Shown here: piece by piece, positions 16,313-23,911 of the stretch
Position numbering within the stretch: position 1 is the first letter of the stretch
Layout of the letters: each line of letters starts with the position of its first letter
NCBI GenBank assembly: GCA_022865625.1
Contig: JALHTB010000030.1
Location: 1-28,352 of the forward strand
Source: Candidatus Bathyarchaeota archaeon
GTDB taxonomy: Archaea; Thermoproteota; Bathyarchaeia; 40CM-2-53-6; FEN-987
Direction of reading: 5' to 3'
Length of the DNA stretch: 28,352 nt
Notes under the pieces: model-generated
What the model saw: only the letters and a program-made list of their open reading frames with translations
Told to the model about the DNA's origin: nothing
Databases searched by the model: none
Made by a program: the position numbers and the translations under genes

Positions 16313-17260
16313 ATGGTTTCGATGTCCTACTTGGTGCTAAAGGACAGGCGGGGAGGGCAGCCTATCCCAGTAAAGGTCTACGAGGATCCAGCACCGGCCC
16401 AAGCCCTATTGCAGCCAACGCGTTGGAAGATCCTCCAAGAACTCGTGAGCGCAGAGCAGTGCGCAAGGGAACTTGCAAAGAAGCTCAACGCGAGCCAGCA
16501 GGTCGTATGCTACCATCTCAAAGAACTTGAGAAGACAGGATTCATTCGCCTTCAACGACGAGAACGACGAAGAGGCGCAGTAGCAAAGTACTATCGAGCC
16601 GAACACAGCGCCATCGCGGTCATCGCATCAAAGCTCGGAGAAGCGAGCACTCAGGCGGAAGAGGCTGACCTCTCAGAGGCCAGTACAAGGCTGCTGGCAC
16701 CATTCGTCACTAATGGCGTCTTCAATGGCCACGTCGTCATTGGAAGCCCTGACCAGCACGGCATTTTCAGAGAAAGAGACTTGGGCGGTTACCACGCAGC
16801 GTATCTCACCCTTTTCCTCGGGTCTCTGCTCCCCCTTGCAAGGACGAACGTGATCAGGCTTGACACAGAGCTCACTCAGCAACAGATCATGAACAACCTG
16901 ATTCTGGTCGGAAACCCCAGATTGAACACAATCGCCATGATGATGAACGAGTTTCTATCGATCACCTACGAGCTTGCCGGCCCAGACGTGATGATGTCCA
17001 CGATCTCAGAGCGAACATACGCAGAGCCACATGACGGCGCTGTCCAGATGATCCAGAATCCAATGAACCCGAACTCGAAGGTCATTGTTCTTGCTGGCAA
17101 TGAGATCACAGGAACTCAGGCTTCGATAATGGCTTTCGTGAAATACACGGAGGACATTGCCGCAGGAAACGTGTTCAACCACGAGATCGTAGCGCGAGTG
17201 GTTTCAGGAGTAGACGCCAACCAAGATGGAATAATCGATGACGTAGAGTTCCTTGAATGA
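16313..17260 (+). CDS. ArsR-type winged-helix regulator with S-layer-like domain and EF-hand
   Basis: This is a predicted transcription factor of 315 residues. Residues 30-98 form an ArsR-type winged helix: PTRWKILQELVSAEQCAREL, then KKLNASQQVVCYHLKELEKT with the recognition helix, and a basic wing QRRERRRGAVAKYYRAE. Residues 135-295 form an alpha/beta domain with NNLILVGNPRLNTIAMMMNE and KVIVLAGNEITGTQASIMAF, which recall the glycine-containing repeats of archaeal S-layer proteins. The last 15 residues contain a complete EF-hand loop, DANQDGIIDDVE (301-312), with Ca2+-ligand residues at positions 1, 3, 5 and 12, Gly at 6 and Ile at 8. There is no signal peptide or membrane segment. ATG 16313 has GGAGA at the right distance; ATG 16322 is an alternative. 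The open frame to 16004 overlaps the opposite gene and is not used. Confidence 0.82.
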   Translation: MVSMSYLVLKDRRGGQPIPVKVYEDPAPAQALLQPTRWKILQELVSAEQCARELAKKLNASQQVVCYHLKELEKTGFIRLQRRERRRGAVAKYYRAEHSAIAVIASKLGEASTQAEEADLSEASTRLLAPFVTNGVFNGHVVIGSPDQHGIFRERDLGGYHAAYLTLFLGSLLPLARTNVIRLDTELTQQQIMNNLILVGNPRLNTIAMMMNEFLSITYELAGPDVMMSTISERTYAEPHDGAVQMIQNPMNPNSKVIVLAGNEITGTQASIMAFVKYTEDIAAGNVFNHEIVARVVSGVDANQDGIIDDVEFLE

Positions 17261-17352
17261 ACCTGTCATCTTACTGCAAGCCTTTCAGACGATGAAGCGC
17301 AAGCATTATTATTCCTACGTCATGCACATATACGATCTGAAGGTCGAGGTTC

Positions 17353-17631
17353 TTGGGAGAAGAAAGATGGAACACGTGGATGACATTCGAATGCTCAAAC
17401 ATTGACAACCATCCAGACGACAGCCAAGTGGGAGTCACCATCCTCACAAACGGTTTCTACGGACAGCAAGTGATGAACAAGATGAATGAAATGGTGTGCA
17501 GTGTTTGTGGAGAGCCATTCCTTGAAGGATACAATGAGACAGCTCTTACTCTCTTCCTACAACACGACGTCGAGCGGTTCAAGCGGCTCGGATTCAATGT
17601 ATTGAAAGACGAAGAGATACTCTGGAAATAG
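17353..17631 (+). CDS. Small CxxC protein, 92 aa, unrecognised
   Basis: The product has a weakly defined N-terminus with C14, then GVTILTNGFYGQQVMNKMNE and MVCSVCGEPF (C49, C52), then a helical tail ALTLFLQHDVERFKRLGFNV. A single Cx2CG knuckle suggests a structural metal site. The TTG start is preceded by GGTCGAGGT, and an ATTATTAT core lies at 17305-17312. A second frame starting at ATG 17322 (27 codons, MHIYDLKVEVLGRRK) overlaps it and looks equally protein-like, so a frameshift or different start is possible. The gene follows the EF-hand regulator by 92 bases and converges with gatE. I do not recognise its family. Confidence 0.6.
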   Translation: MGEERWNTWMTFECSNIDNHPDDSQVGVTILTNGFYGQQVMNKMNEMVCSVCGEPFLEGYNETALTLFLQHDVERFKRLGFNVLKDEEILWK

Positions 17632-17649
17632 TAGAACCGCCTACTACAG

Positions 17650-19563
17650 TCACTTCTTCTGCGATTTGTCTGCGATTCTAGCTTTGACTATGTTCGTCAC
17701 TGTTGCGGGGTCTGCTGAACCCCGGACTTCGCTCATGACCATGCCCATGATCTTGCCGTGCGCTGCCTCCCCTTTCTTGTCGATGAGACCATGATTCGCG
17801 TCAATGACACGATCCACTATTCTGCGGAGTTCATCTTCTGAGAGCATGCGGAGCCCCAGTTCCTGGATCCCATCTTCGACAGTTCTGTTCACGTTCTTTG
17901 ACAGCCAGGACAAAAGGGAGGCCGCAGCCTCCTTGGCCACCTTCCCTTCACGGATAGATGCGAAGACTGACTCCAGATGATCAGAGGTGAGCTGGTCAAC
18001 TGGAACACCGTCTCTGTCGAGACTCTTGAGGTTCTCAGTCAGAACGGTGGCCACGAAACTCGGCGCAACTCCGCCTTTCGAGCAGACATGCCTAAAGACT
18101 TCCAGATATTCTGACTCGATCAACTGATCTGCGAGTTTCTTGTTCAATTGGTAGTCAGTCAACAGTTGCTTCATGACTGTTTCACGCGGAGGAGGCAGTG
18201 TGGCTTTGATTCTGGCAAGCATTTCCTGTGTTACTTCTACAGGAGGGACATCTGTCTCAGGGTACATTCTGGATGCGCCGGGTCGTGGCCGCATGTAACG
18301 TGTTGTTCCGTCTGCCATAGCCATTCGCGTTTCTGTTGGAACTCCCACGAGTGTCTCGCGCGCCCTTTCGACAACCGCGGTCAGAGCATCGTTTGCTTTG
18401 TCCTTTGAATCGGCAACCAAGACCGCAGCATCATGTTCACTGCAGTCAAGCCTCTGGCGAACAGAGAGAACTTCCTCGTCTGAGATGCCGTATGCAGGAA
18501 GTTCGTCTGTGTGAAAGATGCCTCCGACGCGCCCCCAAAAGGTGGCTCTGCTTGCCATCTCAGTTCCGAGACGAAGTCCGGGCGCTAGTTCTCTGCCAAG
18601 GAGACCATGGAATCCGTGCAGCTTCACGGCAAGCGCGACTCCTCCAGAACTAAGCGCTTCACGAACTACCTTGGACTTCGTTCGGGCGAAGATTGAAGAC
18701 ACGTCAACGAACTTGTCAGAAAGCTGGGTTTGCTTGATCCCACGGGATTCCAGTTCGCCCCTGATTCTCAGTAGTTGTAGCTGTCTTGAGACCTCATAGC
18801 TGATAGCCTTGGAGAGTAGATCCAGTTCTTGGACCCCCTTGATTTCGATCAATGCTCCGTCTCTGAGCGAGACATTGAGGTCCTGCCTGATCGTTCCCAG
18901 TCCACGCTTGACTCGACCAGTGTCTCTAAGTATGTTCCCGATCGCCTTCGCGACACGTTCGGTCTCTTCAGGGGATGCAATCACGGGGCCAGTTGAGACC
19001 TCAACCAGAGGAATGCCCAATCGATCTATTCGATAGTTCACTGTAAGGCCGGATTCACCTGTCTTTCTTGCAGCATCCTCTTCGAGGGAGATCTGTTGAA
19101 TGGGTACGTTCTTTCCGTCTACGGTGATCCATCCATTCACAGCGACCACGCAGGTTCTCTGAAATCCTGTTGTGTTTGACCCATCAATCACAATCTTTCT
19201 CATGACGTGGATCTCGTCAACAGGTTTCGCATTCGTCAGGATTGAAGTTGCAAGGGCGATCTCCACGGCCTCAGGGTTCAAATCCTTTGGGGGCTCTTCA
19301 TCCATCTCAACCAAGCACGATGTGGCCTCGTCAGCCTCGTACACTATGGCACGCCCCTTCTGGAACTCGAAAAGAGCGGCAGGATCCACCTGGCCAAGTT
19401 CGCTCTGAGTAGGGCGAAGCCGCCTCAGAAAACGGGTAGACGATTCTGTCGCTGACATTGTGGTGGGACAGTCGCAGAACAGTTTCCGCTTAGTGTCCAA
19501 TTGGCGATGGATTTCTATGCCCACTTTGAGTCCTATGGATTCGTAGTCACTCGTGTTTGCCAT
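17650..19563 (-). CDS. gatE: Glu-tRNA(Gln) amidotransferase subunit E
   Basis: GatE is the kinase/transamidase subunit of archaeal GatDE. It phosphorylates Glu-tRNA(Gln) and uses ammonia from GatD to form Gln-tRNA(Gln). The 637 residues have the GatB-type cradle (GLKVGIEIHRQLDTKRKLFC, 11-30), the archaeal insertion related to bacterial AspRS (about 275-410) and a C-terminal helical plus YqeY-like tail ending MGMVMSEVRGSADP. Length is normal. The ATG start overlaps the last 17 bases of gatD, so translational coupling is likely. It converges with the small CxxC gene, leaving 18 bases between stops. Confidence 0.96.
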   Translation of the reverse strand: MANTSDYESIGLKVGIEIHRQLDTKRKLFCDCPTTMSATESSTRFLRRLRPTQSELGQVDPAALFEFQKGRAIVYEADEATSCLVEMDEEPPKDLNPEAVEIALATSILTNAKPVDEIHVMRKIVIDGSNTTGFQRTCVVAVNGWITVDGKNVPIQQISLEEDAARKTGESGLTVNYRIDRLGIPLVEVSTGPVIASPEETERVAKAIGNILRDTGRVKRGLGTIRQDLNVSLRDGALIEIKGVQELDLLSKAISYEVSRQLQLLRIRGELESRGIKQTQLSDKFVDVSSIFARTKSKVVREALSSGGVALAVKLHGFHGLLGRELAPGLRLGTEMASRATFWGRVGGIFHTDELPAYGISDEEVLSVRQRLDCSEHDAAVLVADSKDKANDALTAVVERARETLVGVPTETRMAMADGTTRYMRPRPGASRMYPETDVPPVEVTQEMLARIKATLPPPRETVMKQLLTDYQLNKKLADQLIESEYLEVFRHVCSKGGVAPSFVATVLTENLKSLDRDGVPVDQLTSDHLESVFASIREGKVAKEAAASLLSWLSKNVNRTVEDGIQELGLRMLSEDELRRIVDRVIDANHGLIDKKGEAAHGKIMGMVMSEVRGSADPATVTNIVKARIADKSQKK

Positions 19564-20887
19564 CGTCTTCGCCTTCTAGTCTTCTTGGGCTGATCTCGCC
19601 GACCAGATTGGTTCGCATCATCTCTGCGATCTTCGCAGGATCATCTGTTTGGCCAAGCACCCACATGAGCTTCGCAAGCGCGGTCTCGGGCAGCATGTCT
19701 TCCAAGGGATGAACTCCGATCTTCTGCAAGTCAATGCCGGTCGAGTACACATTCATGTCGACCCTTCCCCAGAGGCATTGTGAAGCCATGCCGACGAAGA
19801 TTCCCTTCTCAACTGCCCGCGCAATGCTCGGATAACAGCTCGTGCTGACGTGACCGAGGCCCGTCCCTTCTAGGATCATGCCGCGGTAGCCGTTATCTAC
19901 ATGCCAGCCGATGACGCCGGCATTCATGGCCGGATAGAACTTCAGCAAAGCGGCGCGATCGTCAAAGTCTGGCTTGCAGACTAGTCTGGTCGATCCGCGA
20001 GCAGGATAGTCCTTTTCCAGCATCTCCAGCTTCTTCGTGACCAGATGGAAACGTGCGATTGGGTTCGTACCTATCGACTTGAATGCGTCGCGTCGACTAG
20101 TGTGACATTTCCGGACCTTCGTTCCTTTGTGGATGAGCAGGGTCTCGTCTGACATCCATTCATGCATAACTACAACCACACCGGCGAACGGAGCCTTTGC
20201 TGCACCACTGACCGCCCCGATCAGGTTTGAAGCTGCGTCTGAGCTTGGTCTATCGGAGGACCTCTGAGCTGCTACGAATGCTATTGGAACCGGGCTTGAC
20301 TGGAGCGCAAAACTGAGTGCGGCCGCACAATAACCGAGAGTGTCGGTGCCTTGAGCGATAACAACACCGGACACCCCAGATTGGATCTCATCACGTACTG
20401 ATTCCGCTATTTCCTTCCAATGCTTCGGAGTGAAATTCTCGCTAAAAACACTGCAGAGAACCTTTGCGGTTATGTCTGCTTCAGATGCCAACTCTGGGAC
20501 GAAACTGTAGAGATCTTCAGCTGTTAGGGCAGATTCAACTGCACCTGTTCGGTAGTCGACCCGACTGGCGATCGTCCCGCCTGTACTGAAGATCGTCACT
20601 CTCGGGAGACTCTTGGAGGACGTTGGTCTCGGTGGCTTTGAGAGAGATGGTTTTGTGCCGGCGCCGATGACATGGATTTGTGTGCTCTCGCCTAATGCAA
20701 CCCCGACATTGTAGCCGGTTGCAAGCTTGAGGACGATGTGTGTGTCGTCCCTTCCGGATGCCCGGGGCATCAGTAGGCCGTCGATCGCTTCACCGTTCTT
20801 CGTCAGTTCGACTTTGTCTCCGATCGATGCGCCCGCGGCTGTGATCAGATCGAGGGCTCGGCCTCTGTATCCGCCCAGTTCCTTCAT
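19547..20887 (-). CDS. gatD: Glu-tRNA(Gln) amidotransferase subunit D
   Basis: GatD is the L-asparaginase-like glutaminase that feeds ammonia to GatE. Residues 1-75 are the small N-terminal beta domain typical of GatD. The asparaginase core begins at about 95 with TIFSTGGTIASRVDYRTGAV. By analogy to asparaginase, T105 and the pair T181-D182 in AQGTDTLGY are catalytic. GMILEGTGLGHVS (about 335-347) is the usual second-domain motif. Length (446) is typical. ATG 20887 has GGGTGA seven bases upstream. The gene overlaps gatE by 17 bases and follows elp3 by 77 bases, with its own TATA-like box in that gap. Confidence 0.96.
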   Translation of the reverse strand: MKELGGYRGRALDLITAAGASIGDKVELTKNGEAIDGLLMPRASGRDDTHIVLKLATGYNVGVALGESTQIHVIGAGTKPSLSKPPRPTSSKSLPRVTIFSTGGTIASRVDYRTGAVESALTAEDLYSFVPELASEADITAKVLCSVFSENFTPKHWKEIAESVRDEIQSGVSGVVIAQGTDTLGYCAAALSFALQSSPVPIAFVAAQRSSDRPSSDAASNLIGAVSGAAKAPFAGVVVVMHEWMSDETLLIHKGTKVRKCHTSRRDAFKSIGTNPIARFHLVTKKLEMLEKDYPARGSTRLVCKPDFDDRAALLKFYPAMNAGVIGWHVDNGYRGMILEGTGLGHVSTSCYPSIARAVEKGIFVGMASQCLWGRVDMNVYSTGIDLQKIGVHPLEDMLPETALAKLMWVLGQTDDPAKIAEMMRTNLVGEISPRRLEGEDDGKHE

Positions 20888-20937
20888 CCGTTGTTCACCC
20901 GAGGTGATTGTCTAGCTACCTGAGGAGTAGACGGAGA

Positions 20938-20945
20938 GTTAAAAC
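20938..20945 (-). promoter_or_regulatory. TATA-like box for gatDE
   Basis: Read on the minus strand this is GTTTTAAC, about 50 bases before the gatD ATG. It suggests gatDE can be transcribed separately from elp3. Confidence 0.45.
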
Positions 20946-20964
20946 CTGCGTGAATGATCGAGCT

Positions 20965-22569
20965 CTACCGTAAACGCTTGCTCATGTATGGGCCATCGTG
21001 AACGTAGCCTGCCCGTGTGTAGTATTCCTTGGTGCCAAGCGCACTGAGGACAAGAATCTTCCTTACGCCGTACTCGTCCTTTGATACTCTCTCCGCCTCT
21101 CTGAGAAGCGAGGCGCCGTGACCTTTGTGTTGCCAAGAAACCGGATCGTGTTCGCCTACGGGGACAACAGGCCCATACACATGAAGCTCCCTCACTATGG
21201 TTGATGGCTCGGAGTTGATCTCCGTCCTGTGAGCTGATGGAGAAGGAACTCTCAAGCGGAGACACGCGATCAGAGTATCAGTTATGAGGTCCTCTTTGGA
21301 TAGAAAGACCTCAGTACCGGCCGATGATTCGTAGTATGTCCTTACTAGCCTCACTTCTTCAGGGTCAGGTTCCACGCCGTCCTTGATTCTTCTGTGCCCA
21401 ACCTCCCTGCAGCGAATGCACCTGCATCGTCTTCCCTTTCCTGCCAATAATGTCAGCGCGTGTTCCCGTAGGTTCCCCTTGTTCGGCCCAGCGAGGATGA
21501 GTCTGGCGGGTATTTCACGCTGGACCCTCATTATCCGCATCCATGGAGGAATGAGCTCTTTGACATGAGCAATGAAAGTTGCAGCCTCTTCAGAGTTGAG
21601 AGGCAAATACGCACCATTTCTCCACCAGTCGTAGGCCTTGGTTCCGTGGACTACGAGGCATGGGTAGATCTTCAGCATATCAGGTCGGAATTCAGGATCA
21701 GAGACTAGCCTCCTGAATCCTTCCAGGTCTTGTTTGGGAGTCGAGCCTGGTAGTCCCGGCATCATGTGGGCGACGATCTTTAGCCCGGCATCCTTGGCGA
21801 TGCGAAATGAGTCAACGACCTCACGTGTTGAATGACCTCGTTCAACTAGTCTGAGAACCGCTTCGTCAAGCGTCTGGACCCCGATCTCAACGCGTGTTGC
21901 ACCGTATGACAGCATCAGGTCCACGTGTTTCTTGGTCGCCCAGTCTGGTCGAGTCTCGAAGGTCAGTCCAACATTTCTGATCTTGCTTGACTCAGCCTTG
22001 ACCTTCGCCTCCTCGAGAGTGAGGCTCTCGCTGCCGTTTAGGGCGTCCAGACATCGTTTCACAAAATACTGCTGATATTCCAGAGGGCGGGCGAGAAAGG
22101 TGCCACCCTGGATAACGATCTCAACTTTGGATGTTCTGTGACCGATGGCATGCAGTTGTTCTAGTCTGCTTGTGAGCTGGGCGTGAGGATCGAAGTTGCT
22201 CTGTTTTGCTCGCATTGCGGCGGGCTCGTATCCGGTGTAGCTGGTCGGTGCGTCGTGCTCCTGCGGACAGTATGCGCACCTTCCATGCGGGCACTGTTGC
22301 GGAGACGACATTACTCCAATCACGTGGACCCCCGAGACACTCCTGACACGTTTCAGCCTGAGTCTCTCCAAGAGAACTTGTCTCTCCTCAGCTGAAGCGA
22401 CGGAGAGGAGGTCCGAGTTGCGAGGGATTGCGCTTAGGTGATAGCTCCTAGAGACGACTAGCTTGATCTCCTCTGCGCCTTCGGCTTCATCCTGATCTGA
22501 CAGGAGTCTACGGATGATTTCCTTGCACGCTTGCCGCTGACGTTCTGCTTCGGGCAGAGCTGTGAGCAT
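20965..22569 (-). CDS. elp3: Elp3 tRNA wobble-uridine carboxymethyl synthase
   Basis: Elp3 makes the carboxymethyl-type modification of U34 in tRNA using S-adenosylmethionine and acetyl-CoA. In archaea it works without the other Elongator subunits. Of 534 residues, the radical SAM domain carries CPHGRCAYCPQ, with C93, C98 and C101 as 4Fe-4S ligands. GLTFETRPDWA and EIGVQTLDEAVL follow. A Cys-rich patch (RCRCIRCREVGH) in the linker region is the likely zinc site. The C-terminal GNAT domain has HKGHGASLLREAERV for acetyl-CoA and ends YYTRAGYVHDGPYMSKRL, as in the family. The ATG start is kept because length is normal. gatD follows on the same strand. Confidence 0.97.
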   Translation of the reverse strand: MLTALPEAERQRQACKEIIRRLLSDQDEAEGAEEIKLVVSRSYHLSAIPRNSDLLSVASAEERQVLLERLRLKRVRSVSGVHVIGVMSSPQQCPHGRCAYCPQEHDAPTSYTGYEPAAMRAKQSNFDPHAQLTSRLEQLHAIGHRTSKVEIVIQGGTFLARPLEYQQYFVKRCLDALNGSESLTLEEAKVKAESSKIRNVGLTFETRPDWATKKHVDLMLSYGATRVEIGVQTLDEAVLRLVERGHSTREVVDSFRIAKDAGLKIVAHMMPGLPGSTPKQDLEGFRRLVSDPEFRPDMLKIYPCLVVHGTKAYDWWRNGAYLPLNSEEAATFIAHVKELIPPWMRIMRVQREIPARLILAGPNKGNLREHALTLLAGKGRRCRCIRCREVGHRRIKDGVEPDPEEVRLVRTYYESSAGTEVFLSKEDLITDTLIACLRLRVPSPSAHRTEINSEPSTIVRELHVYGPVVPVGEHDPVSWQHKGHGASLLREAERVSKDEYGVRKILVLSALGTKEYYTRAGYVHDGPYMSKRLR

Positions 22570-22769
22570 GTTCCGTAGGCTCCGATTCAGCCTTTGATCG
22601 CTATCTGACGCAAGTGGAACTGTTTAGGATTGCTAAAGTCGACTGCAAGAACACGGTGCGCATCAAGTAAGGTAACCCACAAACCGGAATCAGAAACGAG
22701 GCGGATGTCTCGTCGATATCTTCCGATACTCCATGTCGCATCTGGCTGCGGAGACCCAACACAATGTGG

Positions 22770-23009
22770 TTACTGACGTGCCTGATCTACGCAGACGTAG
22801 AGAATGTTGCTTCCACGCAGGATCAGGTTTCCGAAGTTTGCAGTGGGCGCATTGCTTCTGTACTCGGTGGCTCCGTCAAGGATTATGTTCATGTGACTGT
22901 CGCAGTCGATCATCTTGCCGTGGTACTCAATGTCATTCTTCAGTCTGATGCAAATGTCAGAGTTCAGCTTCTTCACTAGGAGGTTCAGTGGCTTTCTTGA
23001 TGGTTCCAT
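22770..23009 (-). CDS. lsm: LSm (Sm-like archaeal) RNA-binding protein
   Basis: Archaeal LSm proteins form heptameric rings that bind U-rich RNA. The 79-residue product contains the Sm1 motif (ICIRLKNDIEYHGKMIDCD, then HMNIILD) and the Sm2 motif ILRGSNILYV near the end. In Sm1 the usual GG of VxLKGG is ND. I chose ATG 23009 (MEPSRKPLNLL); GTG 23018 adds three residues and is possible. A CTTTTATAG TATA box and a perfect inverted repeat lie just upstream. The stop is followed in the same frame by 60 further open codons that look coding. elp3 lies 200 bases downstream on the same strand. Confidence 0.93.
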   Translation of the reverse strand: MEPSRKPLNLLVKKLNSDICIRLKNDIEYHGKMIDCDSHMNIILDGATEYRSNAPTANFGNLILRGSNILYVCVDQARQ

Positions 23010-23025
23010 GCTGACCACGGGAATG

Positions 23026-23050
23026 AGAGTCCAGACATCTTCTGGACTCT
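23026..23050. promoter_or_regulatory. Perfect 10-bp inverted repeat at lsm promoter
   Basis: AGAGTCCAGA (23026-23035) and TCTGGACTCT (23041-23050) are exact reverse complements with a 5-base spacer. The right arm touches the TATA box, and ACTCT-ATAAA-AGAGT (23046-23060) forms a second small dyad around that box. The expected lsm transcript start falls near the left arm. This position fits a repressor operator; a 5' hairpin in the mRNA is the alternative. Confidence 0.7.
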
Positions 23051-23057
23051 ATAAAAG
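23049..23057 (-). promoter_or_regulatory. TATA box for lsm
   Basis: On the minus strand this reads CTTTTATAG, about 40 bases before ATG 23009. It predicts transcription starting near 23025-23030 and a leader of about 15-20 bases. Confidence 0.65.
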
Positions 23058-23143
23058 AGTTGCCAACCGCCTCATATATGATCTGGCAAGTTCCGCGAGA
23101 CATGCTCGTCCAACACTGAGAATGTCGCGGAACTTCAATTTGC

Positions 23144-23911
23144 TCAAGGTGCGCTTTCTGCGAGAACCCTCTTCACAGTTGCCATAACGCGGTCCATCAT
23201 GGCGGGTGTCAGTCTTCCGGTCTGGGTATTCTGCCTACTGGGATGATATGAGGCGACTAGGACCGGAAAACCCTGCGGCAACGAGTATGTCTTGCCATGC
23301 CTGAAGTCGAGGTGCCTGACGCGGGCGCCGCATCGCTTGATGTGACCAAGATTGCCTCTGAAAGCCACATGACCAAGTGTCAGAATCACACGGGCTTGCG
23401 ACAAGAGGCCGAGCTCTCTATCAAGATAGCAGCTGCAATTCGATAGTTCGCTTGCTGTAGGCCTATTCTGTGGAGGAGGACATCGAACTACTGCGGTCAT
23501 GAAGGCATCATTCAACTTCAGGCCATCATGTCTGTGCTCAGATGTCAGTTGGGAGGCAAATCCTGCGAGATGGAGTGCCCTCATCAGGAAGTTCGCGGAT
23601 CCGTCTCCGGTGAACATGCGACCGGTTCGGTTGCCACCATGTGCCGCAGGTGCCAGTCCAATCATAACAAGCCTAGCGTTGGTGTCGCCGAAACCAACGA
23701 GCGGCGCCCCCCAATACTCCTCATTCATGAACCGTCTCCTCTTCTCACTGGACACCTTCCTACGATATCTCGTCAACCGCGGGCAGCGGGCACAAGAAAC
23801 GATCTCCGCCTGCAGTTTGGCCCATGCATCCGACTCGGCCAAAGTCTGTGCTTCCTCCAGCCAGATCTTGTACTTGTCAGGTGCCGCTTGGCACGGGCGA
23901 TGTTGATCCAT
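23144..23911 (-). CDS. udgB: Family 5 uracil-DNA glycosylase (UDGb)
   Basis: This enzyme removes uracil and other deaminated bases from DNA. The 255 residues have the family 5 active-site block GLAPAAHGGNRTGRMFTGD (85-103), which has Ala where family 4 has an acidic residue. The second block is ASYHPSRQNTQTGRLT near residues 218-233. C40 and C43 (CARCPRL), C144 and C159 or C161 are placed to bind the 4Fe-4S cluster of these families. ATG 23911 lies inside the end of the MFS gene, overlapping it by 35 bases; AAAGGGC lies about eight bases upstream of it. lsm is next downstream but has its own promoter. Confidence 0.94.
   Translation of the reverse strand: MDQHRPCQAAPDKYKIWLEEAQTLAESDAWAKLQAEIVSCARCPRLTRYRRKVSSEKRRRFMNEEYWGAPLVGFGDTNARLVMIGLAPAAHGGNRTGRMFTGDGSANFLMRALHLAGFASQLTSEHRHDGLKLNDAFMTAVVRCPPPQNRPTASELSNCSCYLDRELGLLSQARVILTLGHVAFRGNLGHIKRCGARVRHLDFRHGKTYSLPQGFPVLVASYHPSRQNTQTGRLTPAMMDRVMATVKRVLAESAP

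Noticed and set aside
22570..22769. A ribosomal protein L37e gene, often found beside lsm in archaea
   Set aside because: No frame shows the four cysteines of its zinc ribbon.
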